NCBI RefSeq assembly: GCF_900112415.1
Contig: NZ_FOLV01000004.1
Coordinates: 124,001-188,000 of the forward strand
Length of the DNA: 64,000 bases
Source of the DNA: Bacillus sp. 491mf
GTDB taxonomy: Bacteria > Bacillota > Bacilli > Bacillales > Bacillaceae_G
Direction: 5' to 3'
Part shown: piece after piece, positions 60,362 through 64,000 of the stretch
Position numbering within the stretch: position 1 is the stretch's first letter
Layout: every line of letters begins with the position of its first letter
The notes under the pieces: generated by a model
The model's input: only the letters and a program-made list of their open reading frames with translations
Databases searched by the model: none
Told to the model about the DNA's origin: nothing
Position numbers and translations under genes: made by a program

Positions 60362-60637
60362 ATAACTTCACAGCCTTTCTTGTCGTATAATAGACATAGG
60401 GAGCCAACCTCTTTTCTTGGTTTGGTTTGTGTCGTAACTACCATTATACAAGAATTTTGGGAGGTACTCCTTTTTTATGTTCTCAAAACCCTTGCTATAA
60501 TCGTATCATACTTAAATTTAAATACTGTTTTATACACATATTTCTCAATATAGCCATTGAAAAGGAATCTCCTAGTATTACGGATTTGTTTTTTATTACA
60601 AGACCGTTCATTTTTATCGTTTTGGGGTAATTCTGAA
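60362..60637. other. Non-coding; probable degraded IS231-type sequence
   Basis: No gene with a ribosome binding site was found. Since an IS231 end lies at its right edge with the interior to the left, the stretch may be remains of such an element. A plus-strand open frame (60427-60630) has no recognised content. Confidence 0.35.
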
Positions 60638-60657
60638 TTCTTAAGTTGATGGGCATG
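60638..60657 (-). mobile_element. IS231-type 20-bp terminal inverted repeat
   Basis: The minus strand reads CATGCCCATCAACTTAAGAA, matching the terminal repeat of IS231 elements of the B. cereus group as I remember it. No transposase and no partner repeat were seen in the window. Confidence 0.7.
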
Positions 60658-60814
60658 GCCATACAGGGAGCTTTTTTATTATCAATATAATAATTTCACA
60701 TACCCCAATGATTAATAAGGGGTCCTGCCAACAATGAAGAGGGAAGCTACAATAGATTTTACTTGAAGCCTGTGATATCATTTTACTTTATATAGAAAGA
60801 GGACGTGAGCAATC

Positions 60815-61195
60815 GTGATTACAATTAAAGCGCCTAGACCCGATATTACAATTACGAAACAGAAAGATCCGGAACTAAGTAATATGTATGGGTTTACTGA
60901 TTTTCACCTAATTCCTAGAGATAAAGGTGGAATCTTTATGTTTTATAACAACAAGAATGAACTAATGTTTGTTGGTAAGGCAAGAAAGTTAAGACCAAGA
61001 ATAAAAAAACATTTTGAAGATACTGTATCAGTAATCAAAGACCATAGAGATGAAGTAATCAAAATTGATGTTTGTCTTGTAGAAAACGCGATGGAAAGAG
61101 AAATTTATGAAACATATATCGCTAATAAACAAAAGTCGAAATATAATGTAGACAAAGTGTTCTTTAAAGAAGTAAAAGCTCATAAAAAGGACTAA
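60815..61195 (+). CDS. GIY-YIG-like nuclease-domain protein
   Basis: 126 residues. The domain begins GGIFMFYNNKNELMFVGKAR, matching G-I-Y...Y-V/I-G with the first tyrosine replaced by phenylalanine, then KLRPRIKKHF carrying the conserved arginine. A glutamate in VENAMEREIYETYIAN is a candidate catalytic residue. The start is GTG after GAGGACGTGAG. Function unknown; similar small proteins occur throughout the B. cereus group. The 3' end overlaps its own terminator. Confidence 0.78.
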   Translation: MITIKAPRPDITITKQKDPELSNMYGFTDFHLIPRDKGGIFMFYNNKNELMFVGKARKLRPRIKKHFEDTVSVIKDHRDEVIKIDVCLVENAMEREIYETYIANKQKSKYNVDKVFFKEVKAHKKD

Positions 61196-61237
61196 TAAAA
61201 TAAGACAACTTTGCCTCGGCTTATTAGTCCTTTTTTA
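61184..61237 (+). terminator. Terminator of the GIY-YIG gene
   Basis: AAAAAGGACTAATAA and TTATTAGTCCTTTTT form a 15-bp stem; the left arm lies inside the coding sequence end. Confidence 0.88.
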
Positions 61238-61320
61238 CCGCTTGCAACATTACATTGCACAATGATACGGATATTATTTGAGAGAAAGAACAATTTGATA
61301 TGATAAAGGATGGGAATAGA

Positions 61321-62274
61321 TTGGATAATCATAGCCAAACACCGGCGTATATATATACGTATGCATTTCGCGAAGAGGAACGTTCTTTATGTTATATGGA
61401 GATGCGCTCACTTTTTGGAACGGAATCGCACTCTAATATATTGAAAAGCACAATCAAAATTGATCCGAGCCGAAGCCCGTTTATTAAAGAACGGATTGAC
61501 GTAATGTATGAAGGAGATGAACTGTCAGATATTTTGAAGCAGGTCGAACAGATTGATTTGTCTGGATCCACGTTCAAAGTCATCTTCGTTAAAATTAATG
61601 ATCTTGATAAATCGAAAAAAGTAGAATACGGAGAACGCCGCCTTATTGAGCGAGATATCGGCATGCATATTGAAGGTGAAGCCGATGTGCATCATCCAGA
61701 GCGTGTATTTGGCATTGTAATCATTGGCGGACGTTGGTACTTCGGAACATATATGGAAAGCGAGGCTGTTTGGTTCCATCACGTGAAAAAACCACGCAGC
61801 TATTCTACGTCACTAAGCACACGTGTAGCGAGAGCTGTTGCGAATATCGCTGTGCCAAATCCTGATGGAGTCAAAGCGATCGATCCATGCTGTGGTATTG
61901 GAACGGTAGTGGTAGAAGCACTCTCTATGGGCATTGACATCGTTGGCCGTGATATTAACCCGCTTGTCGTAATCGGATCAAGAGAAAACATCGCGCATTT
62001 TGGTTTTGAAGGAGACGTAACGGTAGGACCTATCGAAGACATTCAGACAAACTACGATGTAGCAATTATCGATATGCCGTACAATCTATTTACGTGCGCA
62101 ACACCAGAAGATCAATTCTCGATTTTAAAACATGCGCGCCGTATTGCAAAAAAAGTAGTAGTTGTAACAAGCGAAACAATGGATCACATGATCGAAGAAA
62201 TTGGATTTGAAATTACAGACCGCTGCGTAACAAAAAAAGGAAACTTTTCTCGGCAAATTCTTGTTTGTGAATAG
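61321..62274 (+). CDS. TRM11-like RNA/DNA methyltransferase
   Basis: About 317 residues. The SAM-binding block AIDPCCGIGTVVVEALSMGI and the N6/N2-methyltransferase catalytic motif IIDMPYNLFT are clear, in the order seen in TRM11/TrmG10-like enzymes that methylate guanine in tRNA. The substrate here is unknown. TTG 61321 has AAGGATGGG upstream; ATG 61300 adds seven residues but lacks a site. A perfect terminator follows. Confidence 0.85.
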   Translation: MDNHSQTPAYIYTYAFREEERSLCYMEMRSLFGTESHSNILKSTIKIDPSRSPFIKERIDVMYEGDELSDILKQVEQIDLSGSTFKVIFVKINDLDKSKKVEYGERRLIERDIGMHIEGEADVHHPERVFGIVIIGGRWYFGTYMESEAVWFHHVKKPRSYSTSLSTRVARAVANIAVPNPDGVKAIDPCCGIGTVVVEALSMGIDIVGRDINPLVVIGSRENIAHFGFEGDVTVGPIEDIQTNYDVAIIDMPYNLFTCATPEDQFSILKHARRIAKKVVVVTSETMDHMIEEIGFEITDRCVTKKGNFSRQILVCE

Positions 62275-62285
62275 GGAAGTAAGGG

Positions 62286-62316
62286 AAGACCAATGGGTGC
62301 ATTGGTCTTTTTTTTA
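62286..62316 (+). terminator. Terminator of the methyltransferase gene
   Basis: AAGACCAATG and CATTGGTCTT form the stem with a GGTG loop, followed by TTTTTT. Confidence 0.92.
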
Positions 62317-62368
62317 CTTTTTATTTTTAATGGTACAATTTCCCTTTGAGGGTAAGGTAGAGTGGGAT

Positions 62369-62527
62369 ATGGACACAAATAATCGCGGCAAAATGGAGGA
62401 TATTAGCACAAAAGGCCGAGGCGGCAAGGTCGGAAGCGGTGTATCCGGAGGAGAGGAGTCACTATCTTCATTATTATTTGCGCTTGCTTTACTGCAAACG
62501 ATTGAAGCGTCCCCTAGCTGTTATTGA
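62369..62527 (+). CDS. Small hypothetical protein, 52 residues
   Basis: A candidate gene starting ATG with GTAGAGTGGG just upstream. It has a glycine-rich centre KGRGGKVGSGVSGGEE and a short hydrophobic part SLLFALALLQTIEASPSC. The composition resembles small spore-coat-type proteins but no family is recognised. Confidence 0.45.
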   Translation: MDTNNRGKMEDISTKGRGGKVGSGVSGGEESLSSLLFALALLQTIEASPSCY

Positions 62528-62560
62528 AATACAGTGAAAGCTACGTATACGATACTTTAA

Positions 62561-62611
62561 ATAGGGGTACCGCCAACATTTCGCATTTCTCTGACGGCAC
62601 CTTATTTTTCC
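62561..62611 (+). terminator. Possible terminator of the small gene
   Basis: ATAGGGGTACCGCC pairs imperfectly with GACGGCACCTTAT, followed by TTTT. The stretch 62612-62835 then shows only spacer DNA with the promoter of the next gene. Confidence 0.45.
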
Positions 62612-62835
62612 ATCATATCAATTGCTGATTCTTGTTTAAAGGACAGAATGTAAAAATAAATGACATAAGAGTTGTATTTTTTGTAGTAAATAAAAAGAAA
62701 AGTACATTTGTTAGTGTGTACACACCTTTACAAAATTTGTATTTAAAAATTTCATGTAACGTAATGAAAAGGATTCTTTCTATATTTCTAGAATAAAAAA
62801 TAAGAAACTATAAGTGTTTTTAGGGGGAGTAGAGA

Positions 62836-63447
62836 ATGAACCAAATGATCAATACTATTTCATTAACAGGAGATTGGGAGCTAGACATTCAACGACTGCT
62901 AGAACAATATAATAAACCTCACACATATGAGCACTCTGTAAGGGTTGCAAATGAAGCAAAAAGAATCGCCAAAAGATTTGAATTAGATGAAGCAGCAGCA
63001 GCAATTGCTGGTTATCTCCATGATATTAGCGCCATTATCCCAAATGATCAGCGTATTCAAGTAGCTGAGCAAATGCAAATTGAAGTATTACAAGAAGAAA
63101 GAATTTTCCCAATGATTATTCATCAAAAACTATCAAAAAGAATTGCAAATGACATTTTTAAGGTGGAAAACGAAACGATATTAGACGCAATTGGCTTTCA
63201 TACAACATTAAGGAAAAATGCGACACCTTTAGATATGGTGTTATTTGTTGCAGATAAAATTGAATGGGACCAAAGTGGAACGCCTTCATATATTACAGAA
63301 ATTAAAGAAGCGTTAGAATTATCATTAGAACACGCTAGTTTTGCTTATATTTCATTTTTATGGGAGCAGAAGGAGAGCCTAAAAGTTATTCATCCATGGC
63401 TACGGGATGCGTATTTTGATCTAAAAGAGAATTTAGGAGTTGAATAA
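62836..63447 (+). CDS. YqeK-like HD-domain hydrolase
   Basis: 203 residues of the YqeK type, which cut diadenosine tetraphosphate symmetrically. The HD ligands are in TYEHSVRVA, GYLHDIS, IHQKLSKRIA, IGFHTTL and FVADKIEWDQ. The paralogue relation to the main yqeK gene (normally in the yqeG-nadD-yqeK-yqeL cluster) is suggested by its different context. A TAGGGGGAGT site precedes the ATG. The next gene starts three bases after its stop. Confidence 0.85.
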   Translation: MNQMINTISLTGDWELDIQRLLEQYNKPHTYEHSVRVANEAKRIAKRFELDEAAAAIAGYLHDISAIIPNDQRIQVAEQMQIEVLQEERIFPMIIHQKLSKRIANDIFKVENETILDAIGFHTTLRKNATPLDMVLFVADKIEWDQSGTPSYITEIKEALELSLEHASFAYISFLWEQKESLKVIHPWLRDAYFDLKENLGVE

Positions 63448-63450
63448 ATA

Positions 63451-64000
63451 ATGTTATGCATGCCTTCATCTTTTAAAACGACTATACAAGATGTTCACGG
63501 AGAACGAGGACAGCAATGGATCGAAAAATTTCCGATTACGATTCAAGAGATTGAAGAAAAATTATCACTACAAATCATTCAGCCGTTTTCCAATCTATCT
63601 TATAACTATGTTAGTCTAGCACAAAAAGAAAATGGACAAGATGTTGTGTTAAAACTCGGTGTTCCGAGTGAGGATTTGAAGAACGAAATAGAAGCGCTCT
63701 TTTATTTTCAAGGAGAGGGAACAGTGACATTACTTGATTCAGATCTTGAGCTTGGATTTATTCTATTAGAATATTTAAAGCCTGGCATGTCACTTGCACA
63801 TATAGATAATGAAGAAAAAGCAACGAATATTATAGGGAAAACGATGAAAAAACTTTGGAAACCAGTTCCTGCTCAGCATACATTCCCTTCTATTGAACAA
63901 TGGGCAAATGGATTGCAGCGGTTACGAGTACATTTTGATGGTGAAACGGGGCCCTTACCAAAAGATCTAGTCGAAAAAGCAGAAGACTTATTTCCACAAT
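63451..64000 (+). CDS. APH(6)/StrB-like aminoglycoside phosphotransferase family protein, 5' part
   Basis: An open frame runs from ATG 63451 off the right edge (183 codons seen). It has FSNLSYNYVSLAQKENGQDV and VVLKLGVPSEDLKNEIEALF, the N-lobe of aminoglycoside/hydroxyurea-resistance kinases with the ATP-binding lysine. AGGAG lies 12 bases upstream. The catalytic loop is outside the window. It is co-transcribed with the YqeK-like gene. Confidence 0.75.
   Translation, partial: MLCMPSSFKTTIQDVHGERGQQWIEKFPITIQEIEEKLSLQIIQPFSNLSYNYVSLAQKENGQDVVLKLGVPSEDLKNEIEALFYFQGEGTVTLLDSDLELGFILLEYLKPGMSLAHIDNEEKATNIIGKTMKKLWKPVPAQHTFPSIEQWANGLQRLRVHFDGETGPLPKDLVEKAEDLFPQ

Noticed and set aside
1-64000. CRISPR arrays, tRNA or rRNA genes
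   Set aside because: No regularly spaced direct repeats and no tRNA or rRNA sequence blocks were seen on either strand.

Overview
The window is a low-G+C Firmicute chromosome segment, almost certainly from the Bacillus cereus group (B. cereus / B. thuringiensis type). Supporting signs are AGGAGG-type ribosome binding sites, small acid-soluble spore protein genes, PepD, CgoX/HemY, BcrC and YqeK relatives, an IS231-type terminal repeat, an RRNPP-type regulator pair, and two families of 100-270 bp dispersed repeats of the kind known as bcr elements in this group. No rRNA, tRNA, CRISPR array or complete insertion sequence was found.

Layout. 1-7.1 kb: 3' end of gpmA, a lipoprotein, an HD-domain phosphohydrolase, the dipeptidase gene pepD and a coproporphyrinogen/protoporphyrinogen oxidase gene, separated by repeats and gene relics. 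7.9-13.8 kb: a BceAB-like ABC transporter, then a NarL-type two-component pair and two small cysteine-bearing membrane proteins. 14-19.5 kb: an SDR enzyme, a DinB-family protein, a small spore-type protein, a BlaI/BlaR1-like regulatory pair with tandem operators, and a CopZ-type metal/iron-sulfur domain protein. 19.5-22.5 kb: a field of gene fragments (DinB, AraC, SDR) holding a two-gene membrane-protein island of clearly higher G+C, then a DHFR-family reductase. 22.5-28.3 kb: small and hypothetical genes, including a short transcription unit with a peptide ORF and terminator in front of a DUF2785 gene. 28.6-32 kb: a TetR-controlled ABC-2 exporter operon. 32.2-40.4 kb: a complete leucine/isovalerate catabolic operon (isovaleryl-CoA dehydrogenase, methylcrotonyl-CoA carboxylase subunits, methylglutaconyl-CoA hydratase, HMG-CoA lyase) followed by an acyl-CoA synthetase. 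40.7-44 kb: a MacB/SalX-type ABC transporter whose permease is interrupted by one in-frame TAG. 44.1 kb: sspH. 45-51.6 kb: two tandem RRNPP-like regulators, an unknown protein, a small membrane protein and a lantibiotic-immunity-like (LanFEG) ABC transporter. 52-56 kb: a run of small enzyme genes (histidine phosphatase, APH-like kinase, deaminase, methyltransferase, NUDIX). 56-60.4 kb, minus strand: C69 dipeptidase with a cre site, a methyltransferase with a terminator in its leader, BcrC, an aminoglycoside adenylyltransferase relic and a HAD phosphatase. 60.6-64 kb: an IS231 end, a GIY-YIG protein, a TRM11-like methyltransferase, a YqeK-like HD phosphatase and the start of an APH-family kinase.

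The best leads for undescribed biology are (i) the tandem RRNPP regulators next to an unrecognised protein and a LanFEG-type exporter, (ii) two leader regions with attenuator-like architecture, one before the methyltransferase at 58.7 kb and one before the DUF2785 gene at 24.9 kb, and (iii) a BlaR1-like receptor whose outer domain is not a recognisable penicillin-binding domain, paired with a BlaI gene that lacks an ATG start. All assignments come from reading the sequence and motif memory; no database search was run.
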